Positions 44,601-52,604 are shown, counted from the stretch's first letter. The stretch: 64,000 nt of DNA from CBDDFS01 sp965227255 (GCA_965227255.1 CBDDFS010000007.1:17785-81784); one strand, 5' to 3'. Program-made: numbers and translations. Notes: a model not told the origin generated them from the letters alone.

Positions 44601-46630
44601 ACTTCATCTATCAATCCTGCAAAATATTCGGATGAACCAGTCCATCGACCTATGTCGGCGTCGTTAGGCGTAGCAGTCTGGGCAGCAACAGTGCTTGTTG
44701 CCGGTGATTGACCATCTACATAAAAACGATGTGTTGTCCCATCATATGTATAAACATAGTTATGCCAATCTGAAGTAGATTCGGATCCGCCCGATGATGC
44801 CAGGGTTGTACCACCAAATTTCCAGGCCAGACTATTGCTGCTTCTGTACCCCAATTGAATGGAGCTACTGGATGCATTATTAGTGACACTCATAAAGTTG
44901 CTGTTCCCTGAAGGCACGGAAGAAAATTGGGCCCATATACTGATGGTCTGGTTCTCGTCATTGTCAGCGAAACCACTTACTCCAACATCTATATAGTCAT
45001 TGGTTCCATCAAAACTCTGACAACTTCCCACGATACCACCTGTGTTATTGGTAGATCCGTTATTGGTGCCGTTATTACCTGATTCGGAAGCGTCCGAAAA
45101 ATCATTTTCAAGATGCCATACACCCTGATGATCAGATGACCAGACACAACTTGTAGAAGGATCATTAAATACATTAGAATTTCCATAGAACATATGAACC
45201 TCGAGATCACTAGCAGCAGGAAGACTGTTTAATTTAACCCAGGCGGTGTATAGTCCGGTAGAAGCATTGTATTCCTCGATCTGATGATCATAAACAACCA
45301 GGTTACTATCCGTAAAAATTATATCATAACCATTATCATTCTGAACATTTCCTCCATTTGCGATAGTGGCCAGGTCAGCATCGGTAAATGTTACCAACAA
45401 AGGATAATCTGTAAGACTTCCGCTACCACTTACTGAATCGCTGTCGATAGTAATCACCTTATGAAAGCTATATCCACAAGATGGCACGACTGGAGAAAAG
45501 TTGCCTGTTTGCTCCGTACCCATTGAAATGAACGACTGTGGAGAATTCTGATTATTGAATTGAGTAGCTAACCAGCCAGCCGATCTTGCCACCTTGGAAA
45601 CTCGTGTTTCTTGCATGAGACCATCATATCCTCGATTCAAAGTACTGGTATTGCCAATGGTGGGTTCATCTACGGTGGGCGTTGTATATACGGTTGCTCC
45701 ATTCAGGGTGGTCGTGCCTTCCAGATTTCCGTTGTGGTAAACCGATAATTCGTTGGTTGCAGCATTCCATGTAAAGGCCATGTGTTGCCAACTCCCTGTA
45801 CCCAGGGTTGCAGGATCATAACCTGTATTATTATTGGTATTGGTCCTCATCCGGCATCCTCCAGTCCCACCAGTTTTTCTCAGCAACCATGTTTGATTAT
45901 CTGTGCCAGTGCCCCAACTTTTACCAAAGATCCGATCATCACCATTGTCATCCGGATTCACCCAGGCTTCAACTGTGACACCAGTCCAAGTGGCATCATT
46001 TACGGCATCCAGTCTAATGAAGTCATCAGAACCTGCATCATCAAAATCCTGAGCAAAGCCAAACTTCCCAGCAACCCTTGTCGGAGTTTCACTCGCTGAA
46101 CCCGATCCCGCCAGCCCACCTCCTGTGCCATCATGTCCATTGGCAGTGGCATCTTTAAATTCATCGTCGGTGCCATTTCCAGATTCCTGTAAATGCAGAA
46201 CTGCCTCGTAATTTGAATTCCAGGTAGCGGAAGTAGAAGGGTCTGTTGTGATTTCACTGTTTCCGTAAACAATTGAGATTGTTGTCTCCAAAGAAGCATA
46301 TAGGATTGGCACTTTCACCCAGGCAATTAATTCACCCGTAGTACCATTATAGGTCATAAGTTCATGGGCTAATAACTCGTTGTTCTCATTCATAAATGAG
46401 ATGTCATATCCGTTGGCATTTTCCACTCCTCCTCCATTTGCAGTGGTTCGAAGGTCCAAATCGGTAGTGTCGATGAGCAAAGGAAAATCAATTAGATTGC
46501 TACCTCCCGAAACCAAGGAGCTGTTTATGGTGATGTCCTTTTTAAAACCCCATTGACTTCCACATTGGGACAGAGCAAATTGAGATGTAAGTAAACCCAT
46601 TAAAAGGAAAAAGAAAAGCTTTGGTCTCAT
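41627..46630 (-). CDS. Giant secreted T9SS cargo with DUF2341, LamG and an Asp/Asn-rich solenoid
   Basis: A 1667-residue secreted protein. In order: signal peptide (LFFFLLMGLLTSQFALSQ); DUF2341 (~25-120, FKKDITINSSLVSGGSNLID); LamG-type concanavalin fold (~140-365, VTVEAWVNPDDNGDDRIFG); a second DUF2341 (~385-500) and second LamG (~505-700); about 15 degenerate repeats of ~32-38 residues (~720-1290) with the pattern D-rich turn, strand, then V/I-x-GD, as in FSVSGNCTVDMNSGSDDLFE; a beta-sandwich (VELKWTTISEINNDYFTVER); and a C-terminal T9SS sorting domain (KDFLVYPNPVSGQNKFF to SRLVIQK). It should cross the outer membrane by the T9SS. Likely a surface adhesin or glycan binder; no catalytic motif was seen. 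Confidence 0.9.
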   Translation of the reverse strand: MRPKLFFFLLMGLLTSQFALSQCGSQWGFKKDITINSSLVSGGSNLIDFPLLIDTTDLDLRTTANGGGVENANGYDISFMNENNELLAHELMTYNGTTGELIAWVKVPILYASLETTISIVYGNSEITTDPSTSATWNSNYEAVLHLQESGNGTDDEFKDATANGHDGTGGGLAGSGSASETPTRVAGKFGFAQDFDDAGSDDFIRLDAVNDATWTGVTVEAWVNPDDNGDDRIFGKSWGTGTDNQTWLLRKTGGTGGCRMRTNTNNNTGYDPATLGTGSWQHMAFTWNAATNELSVYHNGNLEGTTTLNGATVYTTPTVDEPTIGNTSTLNRGYDGLMQETRVSKVARSAGWLATQFNNQNSPQSFISMGTEQTGNFSPVVPSCGYSFHKVITIDSDSVSGSGSLTDYPLLVTFTDADLATIANGGNVQNDNGYDIIFTDSNLVVYDHQIEEYNASTGLYTAWVKLNSLPAASDLEVHMFYGNSNVFNDPSTSCVWSSDHQGVWHLENDFSDASESGNNGTNNGSTNNTGGIVGSCQSFDGTNDYIDVGVSGFADNDENQTISIWAQFSSVPSGNSNFMSVTNNASSSSIQLGYRSSNSLAWKFGGTTLASSGGSESTSDWHNYVYTYDGTTHRFYVDGQSPATSTVAAQTATPNDADIGRWTGSSEYFAGLIDEVRYSTNVKSEDYIKTQYTNIKNPSAFYSVSSENELDHSTTQSGDWDQTGTWVSGSVPGFGSNVTVLHDLDLDDRDEFICSMTITNSNNSNSSFEIQNAQILQVKEDVFLQANGDNDVTLQLDDDNSKIIVYDDLIVQQSAGDDVLIDFDNPGDSLLVSGDLLMEHDGGDNMEIQMDNASATFSVSGNCTVDMNSGSDDLFEIDLNAGELIISGNMIAQRSSDFGDLEWDLDGGNFTVDSLSVSSSGGGGSDQIIISIDETSVFTTNSGMLMSMGGGDDHQIYLNNNGGSQAQFVVNGDFLWNKTGGDDALFIVDDADSEFHITGDFRLNSSGAEEIDFNLDNGEFNVDGTFLINETKSNADLTHIDMDGCVMTVGDSLVGIMAGDANFDFHFDLDGTSIINAGTFIGTLDGQSGNEELLVDIDNSAAINVTNDLVMTANTGNDLEFHLGVNSGGSTASLDVDGDMTLDHNGAAGVDDIQFIVSDNSTVDIAGVFTMDTDGSGGGAGNFYTELNDDVVFSVGSNIVMDNTTGSGYLEIEMNDNAKIEIGGSFIRNASPNNYGLVSSSSATTTIEYDGTGTQIFADEDGAGTDGIEYELVIINNSHASEPQLTLEDDVTLTNNINFIDGVLSTSSTEILTIDDDATTNGGSLDSYVDGPIRKIGDDAFEFPVGEAGIWSRIAMSAPFNATTTFEAEYVRGNPNAMSYDTSSRQASIYNVSGKDYWILDKITAGDDSVFVTLHWENADTNKIDDLNDLKVVRWDSDSVKWIDHDQSATSGADGPIDSGTVTSDFRIQKFSPFTFGSGSAFSNPLPIELLSFIAVGNGDVVELKWTTISEINNDYFTVERSRDGINFEQVVDVDGAGNSRRKIDYLSYDDNPYQGYSYYRLKQTDFDGAHSYSKIVAVNLSQSKDFLVYPNPVSGQNKFFFVEGLDPGQYTLELYRVNGEKAWFSQIDAGEEIVRIELSDELSGLYIVKFISDEIIITSRLVIQK

Positions 46631-46932
46631 TCTAAATGAATACGTATTCGTTGATTCAAAGTTATAAAACTCAAAAATCTAATTTGATTGAATTTTATTA
46701 TATAATAAAGATTTTCAACAAGTTATAAACTTTTGCCTAATAATCCTGACAAATTTTTAGCGCCAATGGTGATAAGAATTTACAGTGTATAGAATACAAC
46801 ACGGTTGCAGGTCGACTCAATATGGATCATGCTGAAAGCTTTGGGGTCTTGGAAGTTTATCTAAAGCAGATGCGAGTAGATATAAAAAAACCGGCTCTAG
46901 GCCGGTTCAAATTTCATGAGAGGAAAGCGAGT
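46631..46932. other. Gene-poor intergenic region
   Basis: About 300 AT-rich bases between the start of the giant cargo gene and the rhodanese stop. It holds a -7-like TAACTTTG for the cargo gene on the minus strand (46657-46664, no clear -33) and the rhodanese terminator at 46884-46907. A plus-strand open frame beginning at 46822 is antisense to the rhodanese gene and is not believed. Confidence 0.6.
46884..46907 (-). terminator. Intrinsic terminator after the rhodanese lipoprotein gene
   Basis: On the minus strand: AACCGGC, loop CTAGA, GCCGGTT, then a T run (seven A on the plus strand, 46884-46890). It ends the transcript of the rhodanese gene whose stop is at 46933. Confidence 0.85.
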
Positions 46933-47337
46933 TTATTTACTCACTTCAAATCCGGCAGACTGCCAGGTTGGAAATCCTCCCGACAAATTATAGACTTCTT
47001 TGAAGCCCATGGATTTCATCTTTTGCATAGCCTTTCCACTTCTTCCTCCAGCAGCGCAATACACATAAACCGGCTTTTCTTTATTAAGCTTTTCGACCTC
47101 AGCATTAAAATCATCCCGGTAAAAATCTATTTGAAGAGCACCGGTAACATAACCTTGTGCTACCTCTCCATCTGTCCTCACATCAAGGATCTGTCCACCT
47201 TTTTCGGCATACAGATCATGCATTTCCTGAGCATTGACATTCTTCGCAATTTGTTCAGCATTTTGCTGGCTCTGTCCTCCGCAGGCCATCAAACTGACCG
47301 ACAAAAGACTTATTCCGATTAGACTTAGAATTCTCAT
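46933..47337 (-). CDS. Rhodanese-domain lipoprotein
   Basis: A 134-residue single rhodanese domain behind a lipoprotein signal (LIGISLLSVSLMACGGQ). The active-site loop is VYCAAGGRSGKA with the catalytic Cys, preceded by ILDVRTDGEVAQGYVTGALQ. It would handle sulfane sulfur in the periplasm. It follows a cytosolic rhodanese gene by 26 bases on the same strand and has its own terminator downstream. Confidence 0.88.
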   Translation of the reverse strand: MRILSLIGISLLSVSLMACGGQSQQNAEQIAKNVNAQEMHDLYAEKGGQILDVRTDGEVAQGYVTGALQIDFYRDDFNAEVEKLNKEKPVYVYCAAGGRSGKAMQKMKSMGFKEVYNLSGGFPTWQSAGFEVSK

Positions 47338-47363
47338 CTTATTCTTTTTCTTTCAAAGATAAA

Positions 47364-47639
47364 TTATGCTTCCAACATGTCAAGTACATCAACCCAGCCG
47401 CCGCCGTTGTATACTTCTTCGATGCCCTGCCCAGATAAAAATCTCTGAACCTGACCGCTTCTGTTGCCAGATGCACAACAAAGAATGATGGGCTTGCTCA
47501 TTGATTTAAATTCTTCCACTCTTGTCGGTACAACGTGCATCGGGATATTTACAGAGCTTTCAACAGCACCCATGCTAAATTCTTCTATTGTCCTCACATC
47601 CACAATGGTGGCATTGCTATCTTTCACTTTTTCAAACAT
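47364..47639 (-). CDS. Cytosolic rhodanese-domain protein
   Basis: A 91-residue rhodanese with IVDVRTIEEFSMGAVESSVN and active-site loop ILCCASGNRSGQVQ (two adjacent Cys, the second in the catalytic position). It has no signal peptide, so this and the lipoprotein rhodanese downstream form a cytosol/periplasm pair. The ATG at 47639 is preferred over a TTG three codons earlier. A -7-like TAATTTTG lies at 47669-47676 on the minus strand. Confidence 0.87.
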   Translation of the reverse strand: MFEKVKDSNATIVDVRTIEEFSMGAVESSVNIPMHVVPTRVEEFKSMSKPIILCCASGNRSGQVQRFLSGQGIEEVYNGGGWVDVLDMLEA

Positions 47640-47762
47640 ATTATACAAGGTTTTAAGGTTTTGTTGTACAAAATTACTATACCCTTAAAAACGAAAATGT
47701 GATAATTGTTACGAGTGCAAAATTGATAAGTAATTGAAACCGACCTTTGATAGGTTCTCGAA

Positions 47763-48656
47763 TTGTATTATTTTTCACAACGATTTCTCTTGAAAGCCTT
47801 AGCCTACATAATAGCCGTCATCGTATTATTCTCTTGCAACAATGAGCAATTCGAGCAATGCAAGGAGGAAAATGAACGTCTGATCGCAGAAAAAAATCGC
47901 AGAGATTCTGTCATTAGAAACCTATCCAGGTCCTATGCAAGGATTGACAGTGTTAGTATTGTTATTGCTACAAAGAAGGCTTACATCAATGAGTTGGCCA
48001 TATCTAATCCCTTAACAAGGGAGATCAAAGATGAAATTATAGCTCAAATCGACACCATTAACATGCTTATGGATGAGAACAAGAGCACTGTGACTGCACT
48101 TAGTAAGAGTGGTTTGGAAGAAGGATTCAAATACATGGTTCAAAGCATGGATGAGAAGAATTCGTATGATGATTCGGGAGTCAATGACATGAAAAAAGAT
48201 CTCGCAGCAGTGAGCAAGGATTTCAGCGATTTGTTTGAAGAATTCGTTTATCAGGAAGCAGAGAACATTGAGATGAAGGGTCAGCTCAGCAGCAAAGAAG
48301 CAGAACTGGCTGCGGCACAGGAAAGGCTTGAGGCAGTTAAGGAAAAATTACATTCTGGTTGGTACATTATTGGAACACGGGATGATTTAAAAGAAAAAGG
48401 GCTTATTTATAAGAAAGGCATATTTGATATTAAAGAAGTAAACAAGGATTTCGATAAATCACTTTTTAAAAAGGTAGACATCTATGAACTCAAAGAAGTT
48501 CTGCTAGATGCAAAGCGTGCTGAAATTATGACAACGCATCCTACTGAATCCTATGAAGTGAAAGGAATTAAAAAGAAAGTCAGCAAACTTGTAATCAAAG
48601 AACCGGAACTTTTCTGGAGTGTTTCCAAATTCCTGATTATCGAGGTGGAAAATTAA
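47763..48656 (+). CDS. Coiled-coil lipoprotein
   Basis: A 297-residue lipoprotein (LKALAYIIAVIVLFSCNNEQ) with long heptad-patterned helices (about 30-70 and 155-195, ending ELAAAQERLEAVKEKL) and a C-terminal beta domain with GWYIIGTRDDLKEKGLIYKK. The arrangement recalls the Cbp1-type coiled-coil lipoproteins annotated in Bacteroidota, but a role in adhesion is not shown. The start appears to be TTG at 47763, since no ATG precedes the signal helix. The 3' end overlaps the convergent large gene by 4 bases. Confidence 0.75.
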   Translation: MYYFSQRFLLKALAYIIAVIVLFSCNNEQFEQCKEENERLIAEKNRRDSVIRNLSRSYARIDSVSIVIATKKAYINELAISNPLTREIKDEIIAQIDTINMLMDENKSTVTALSKSGLEEGFKYMVQSMDEKNSYDDSGVNDMKKDLAAVSKDFSDLFEEFVYQEAENIEMKGQLSSKEAELAAAQERLEAVKEKLHSGWYIIGTRDDLKEKGLIYKKGIFDIKEVNKDFDKSLFKKVDIYELKEVLLDAKRAEIMTTHPTESYEVKGIKKKVSKLVIKEPELFWSVSKFLIIEVEN

Positions 48657-50758
48657 TTCACCGTCAATCGGACCTTTCTGGAATTAGCATCTTTAACAGC
48701 ATCGTAAATCGCTGTCACATTTTCATAGTCCACCACATCAACTCGATCCTGACGAACAATTAAACGAGAGTTGACAAGTATACCGCCGTTTACATTTACA
48801 ATCTGAAACCAATATTCACCAAAGTCATTACTGATTTTCACTAATGTAGTCGGATCAATCATTTCCACTTCCTCGTTGAATTTGTAAAATATTTCATGAT
48901 AATCCTGTCCGATGAAATCGGAATAATAATTCAGATATCTGTCTTCTGTTGGCTCCAACTTGGGAATTATATGTGCGAGGTGACCTGACAGGTCAAAAAT
49001 GTATTCGCCCCCTTCTTTCTTCACCATGTTGCTGGTGAATTTATATTCGATGGAGGCTTTGAAGGGGTATTCAGGAGACACCTCCGATTTCAAAATTTCC
49101 GCACTATCTGTTTCAGGAATAATCTCCCAATATGTTTTGTTGTAGTGTCGATTTACTGTTTTATCACGAGGTCCTTTGATGTACGGCATTCGATTCATTG
49201 TAGAAAATTGCCCGCTCAATCTGATTTCTCCTGTGTGCTGAACATGTCCAGTTTCAAGATCAACTTTGGCTCCATGTATGATTTCACGTGAATTATCGCG
49301 GGGTGATGTAAGCTGCGTTTCAACCGTTCTGACATTATTTTTAATATCATTCTGGTATCTTGAATACTCTGAAACATCCACCAATTGAGCGCGGGTTCCT
49401 TCCCAGTAAAATGGTATCTCATTATAATACCAACCCACGTTGTGACGCTTTGGAAGCATGAGATCGAATTCTCTTTCTCCAAGATATGCTGCCAGTAAAT
49501 AATCGGAATCGAAACTTGGCATAAAGTAAGAATCTCCAATGACCCCAAATCTCTTGTCAACAGTAAACGCAGAATAAAAATTGGTCTTACTCTTCACAAG
49601 CATGGCATAATAGATATTGTACCGACTGACATCACGAATGATCTCTTTCTCAAAAAACTCACCCAACCTCTCACCCCTCAGGTCGTTCTTTTTATAAACA
49701 TCCCTGGAGTTATTGTATTTGAAATTCTCAACTATATCGGTATGTAAAAGTTTCATTACGCTGTAGTCGGCAAAACTGGCATAATCGGCAGGGACTTCTT
49801 TGAGTAATTTCTCATATTCCCGATTGAAGGGAGTGAATTGTTTATTCGTACTTCCGACCTCAATTGCCATAATAATATCTGAGAGGTCCTTTGACCTCAA
49901 TTGAGCGGTAATTACATGGTGTGGCGTGTTGATTGGCGCTGTTGAATTATGGGTGAAATATTGAAAGTGGTTGATGACCCAGGAAACATATGGAAGTTGC
50001 AAATATGGTCTGGCACCTTCTTCCAACAGACAGCCCGGTAGATTTTCCATTTCCCAAACCCGTCTTTCAAGATTATCTACATCCGGTTTTAATAATGGCT
50101 GCGGACCATTCTCAACGAAATAGTCAATATCCAATAACTCGTGATTGGTGATGGTCAGCTTGTACTTCTTTTTGGGAAGATCACTATGATGAAAAATGCG
50201 GTAGGACGTAAATCTGGAATAGTTTTCCTGGTATGGTATGTTTATGTCATACTCAATGATCAATTCGTCGCCTACCTGAAGGTCACGGATCTCAAAAACC
50301 TGTTGATCATATTCGTAGATATAATCGATGTTAAAACTCTCTTTATAGAGAAGGTTTCTTTTGATCTTTGGTTTGATCTCTTTCTTATCCCGAATGATCT
50401 TCGCTTCAAATTCCAGAATCTTGAATCTGGAATAATAAACTCCGATCTTCTTAACGGCCGACGCATGTGGTCTGTAAGTCGGGTCGAAATGTTCAGGCAA
50501 AACAATGCTGCTAAACCTCTTCACACCATTTGGATTCATAATCTTAACCCTTACTTCCCTTCGGATGGTGAAAAAGCGATAACCCGTGCTTTCCCTATCC
50601 TTGCCATGAATGTTGATCTCGAGATCTTCATCGATAATAAAGGCATCCTTACCTCGAATGATCTTCTCAAAATCAGCAGATACAAGATCCTGTTGAGCTG
50701 AAACAAAGTGACTCAAGAATATGGTTATCAGGAATGGAATCCATTTGCTGAACGGCAT
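48653..50758 (-). CDS. Large exported protein, DUF3857/transglutaminase-like
   Basis: A 701-residue protein with signal peptide (WIPFLITIFLSHFVSAQ). The N-terminal ~240 residues resemble the DUF3857 beta domain (YRFFTIRREVRVKIMNPNGV, QVFEIRDLQVGDELIIEYD). The middle has SYFMPSFDSDYLLAAYLGER, the position where a transglutaminase-like domain usually follows. A C-terminal beta domain ends VVDYENVTAIYDAVKDANSR. I cannot locate a full Cys-His-Asp triad, so it may be an inactive member. Its start is 23 bases from the GATTCCA array. Confidence 0.72.
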   Translation of the reverse strand: MPFSKWIPFLITIFLSHFVSAQQDLVSADFEKIIRGKDAFIIDEDLEINIHGKDRESTGYRFFTIRREVRVKIMNPNGVKRFSSIVLPEHFDPTYRPHASAVKKIGVYYSRFKILEFEAKIIRDKKEIKPKIKRNLLYKESFNIDYIYEYDQQVFEIRDLQVGDELIIEYDINIPYQENYSRFTSYRIFHHSDLPKKKYKLTITNHELLDIDYFVENGPQPLLKPDVDNLERRVWEMENLPGCLLEEGARPYLQLPYVSWVINHFQYFTHNSTAPINTPHHVITAQLRSKDLSDIIMAIEVGSTNKQFTPFNREYEKLLKEVPADYASFADYSVMKLLHTDIVENFKYNNSRDVYKKNDLRGERLGEFFEKEIIRDVSRYNIYYAMLVKSKTNFYSAFTVDKRFGVIGDSYFMPSFDSDYLLAAYLGEREFDLMLPKRHNVGWYYNEIPFYWEGTRAQLVDVSEYSRYQNDIKNNVRTVETQLTSPRDNSREIIHGAKVDLETGHVQHTGEIRLSGQFSTMNRMPYIKGPRDKTVNRHYNKTYWEIIPETDSAEILKSEVSPEYPFKASIEYKFTSNMVKKEGGEYIFDLSGHLAHIIPKLEPTEDRYLNYYSDFIGQDYHEIFYKFNEEVEMIDPTTLVKISNDFGEYWFQIVNVNGGILVNSRLIVRQDRVDVVDYENVTAIYDAVKDANSRKVRLTVN

Positions 50759-50781
50759 GGATGCAAGTTACGAATCAATTT

Positions 50782-50816
50782 GATTCCAGATTCCAGATTC
50801 CAGATTCCAGATTCCA
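50782..50816 (+). repeat. Heptamer tandem array, five GATTCCA units
   Basis: Five perfect head-to-tail copies of GATTCCA, located between the start of the large exported-protein gene and the four-helix-bundle gene. Its exact reverse-complement unit forms the array at 51282-51308. Confidence 0.95.
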
Positions 50817-50899
50817 GAATTATATACGGAATCTTTCAGTGTCTATTCTAGTGACAAATTCTCTTTTTTTAGCTCCTTGGAAATTGAGAATTTAGACTC

Positions 50900-51256
50900 A
50901 TGAACAAAGCACAACTAGAAAACAGGTTGATTGATTTTTCAGTTCAGATTTATAAATTCATCTCGGAGTCAAAGAAGTCCGAACTGGGAATCTACTTAGG
51001 AAATCAACTTATGAGATCTTCAATATCTCCGGCCTTAAACTATGCCGAGGCTCAGGGAGCGGAATCACAAAAGGATTTCATACATAAGCTTAGAATTGCT
51101 CTCAAAGAACTCAGAGAAGTTCATGTATCTCTCAGAATAATGCTAAAAATAAATGAGATATCAGATGAGGCAGAACTTCAAAATCAAATCGTTGAGTGTA
51201 ACGAATTGATATCAATATTCGTGGCTAGTATTAAAACTGCTTCGAAAAAGATCTGA
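50900..51256 (+). CDS. Four-helix-bundle protein, 23S rRNA intervening-sequence (IVP) family
   Basis: A 118-residue all-helical protein, the second IVP-family member in the window. Diagnostic segments are NRLIDFSVQIYKFI, the core GNQLMRSSISPALNYAEAQG, ESQKDFIHKLRIALKELREV and a final helix ending FVASIKTASKKI. It belongs to a different subgroup from the gene at 16576, which has RRAATSICANIAEGSG in the core. It is framed by GATTCCA (five copies) upstream and TGGAATC (about four copies) downstream, which could pair in RNA and place the whole gene in a loop. No partner gene is adjacent. Confidence 0.92.
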   Translation: MNKAQLENRLIDFSVQIYKFISESKKSELGIYLGNQLMRSSISPALNYAEAQGAESQKDFIHKLRIALKELREVHVSLRIMLKINEISDEAELQNQIVECNELISIFVASIKTASKKI

Positions 51257-51281
51257 TCAGCATTCTTTCCCAAAAATTTCA

Positions 51282-51308
51282 GGAATCTGGAATCTGGAAT
51301 CTGGAATC
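51282..51308 (+). repeat. Heptamer tandem array, about four TGGAATC units
   Basis: Three full TGGAATC units preceded by GGAATC. It is the perfect inverted counterpart of the five-unit array at 50782-50816. Its last bases overlap the stop codon (51307-51309) of the minus-strand thioredoxin-fold gene. Confidence 0.95.
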
Positions 51309-51954
51309 AATTCTCCATCTCTTCAAGAACCTCCATTATCTTTTTCACGCTTGCTCGTTTTTCATACCTATAATTAAAATCAAACTGTACAAAGCGAATA
51401 ATCCCTTTTGAGTCGATCACATAGGTGGCCGGGACAGGAAGTCGAGCTGTTTCCTGATCGTTTGCAGAGCTAAGGGAAGTCATTTTACCTACGGCGACTT
51501 TATTGGCATAAGTAGACGTGACTTCAAAACCCACATCATATGCATCCATGGCCTTGTCGTTCTCATCAATCAACACCGGAAATTCGGCACCCGAAGATGT
51601 TTTAGTTTTTTCGGCGTTCTCAGATATTTCGGGACTAATGGCAAAGATCTGTGCGCCTACAGAATAAATCAGATCAAGGGAATCCTGAATGGCTGATAGG
51701 TAACGAATGCAATGACCACACCATTTTCCCCGATAGAAAACAAGAACAACAGGTCCTTTTTCCAATTCCCTGCTCAAAACTATTTCTTCACCCTCGCTGG
51801 TCTTCAGCTTAAAATCGGGCGCAAATTCACCAACAGATAAACCCTGAGGGAGTTTATTGTCATCGTTGGCTACTCCGTACTTTTTTTGAGATTGAGCTAG
51901 AACTGAATTGCTGATTGCAAAAACGATTAGTAAAATTCCTGCGAATCGAATCAT
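51307..51954 (-). CDS. Exported peroxiredoxin/thioredoxin-fold protein
   Basis: A 215-residue protein with signal peptide (FAGILLIVFAISNSVLAQ) and an AhpC/TSA-like fold: GEFAPDFKLKTSEGEEIVLS, then VLVFYRGKWCGHCIRYLSAI with a WCGHC active site, and PATYVIDSKGIIRFVQFD. The CxxC and the FYRGxWC phrase place it among peroxiredoxin-like proteins acting in the periplasm. It overlaps the upstream thioredoxin-like gene by 4 bases (ATGA). The stop codon lies within the inverted heptamer array. Confidence 0.86.
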   Translation of the reverse strand: MIRFAGILLIVFAISNSVLAQSQKKYGVANDDNKLPQGLSVGEFAPDFKLKTSEGEEIVLSRELEKGPVVLVFYRGKWCGHCIRYLSAIQDSLDLIYSVGAQIFAISPEISENAEKTKTSSGAEFPVLIDENDKAMDAYDVGFEVTSTYANKVAVGKMTSLSSANDQETARLPVPATYVIDSKGIIRFVQFDFNYRYEKRASVKKIMEVLEEMEN

Positions 51955-52604
51955 TGACTCAAATGTTTTTTAAGCAAATCAAGAATCTCGGCCTGCGTTG
52001 TTTGCGAAGCATCTTTATTGTACCATTTCTGAGTTTCAATCATGAAGTCATCTTTGGATAGTTCCGATCTTCCTTCTTTGTAATCCTGCAACATTTTCAT
52101 CATGGGACTTGGTTTTGGTCCCCAACGGAATCTTCGGCAAAGATCATCCCTTTCTTTCTCAAAAACAACGACGATCGGAATTGATCTATTGCCATTAGTT
52201 AAGTATTCATCCATAATATCCGGATTCTCATCACGATGGACAATATTCATTGAAAAATCAGGCCTGATATCGACCATCTTCTGCACCATTGGTAATGTAT
52301 GAGCGGCATCACCACACCAGGGTTCAGTAATAACAAGAAAATCCAGGGTTTTATCTGTATCCATCAGAAAATACCGAAGCTCATCATTTAATTGCAGCCT
52401 CTTATCCCATCGTTGCATTCTCTGGTAATTCATAGTGGTGTAATCATACATTGAATCTTCCGATGCCAACTGAGTATCGAGATAGGTGCGGATGTTATTC
52501 ATGTAAGTTCTGTAATCAACAGACTCAATGGCCTTGCCTCTGAAGATCCAGGTACCATTGATCAATTCAAAATTATGGTGCACTTTGCTAGAATTCATTC
52601 TCAT
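51951..52604 (-). CDS. Cytosolic thioredoxin-family protein
   Basis: A 217-residue protein without a signal peptide. The central strand-turn-helix is TLDFLVITEPWCGDAAHTLP, in which the usual CxxC is WCGDA: only the first Cys is kept, as in a known Bacteroidota/Bacillota thioredoxin-like subgroup. The cis-Pro loop is RSIPIVVVF. It is coupled to the exported peroxiredoxin-like gene by an ATGA overlap, so the two may work in the same redox path. Starts at codon 1 or 3 are both possible. Confidence 0.83.
   Translation of the reverse strand: MRMNSSKVHHNFELINGTWIFRGKAIESVDYRTYMNNIRTYLDTQLASEDSMYDYTTMNYQRMQRWDKRLQLNDELRYFLMDTDKTLDFLVITEPWCGDAAHTLPMVQKMVDIRPDFSMNIVHRDENPDIMDEYLTNGNRSIPIVVVFEKERDDLCRRFRWGPKPSPMMKMLQDYKEGRSELSKDDFMIETQKWYNKDASQTTQAEILDLLKKHLSQ

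Noticed and set aside
46822..47322. 166-codon plus-strand open frame near the rhodanese genes
   Set aside because: It crosses a minus-strand terminator and lies antisense to a well-defined rhodanese gene.
50782..50816. CRISPR-like array
   Set aside because: The 7-base units are directly adjacent with no spacers, and there are no cas genes in the window.
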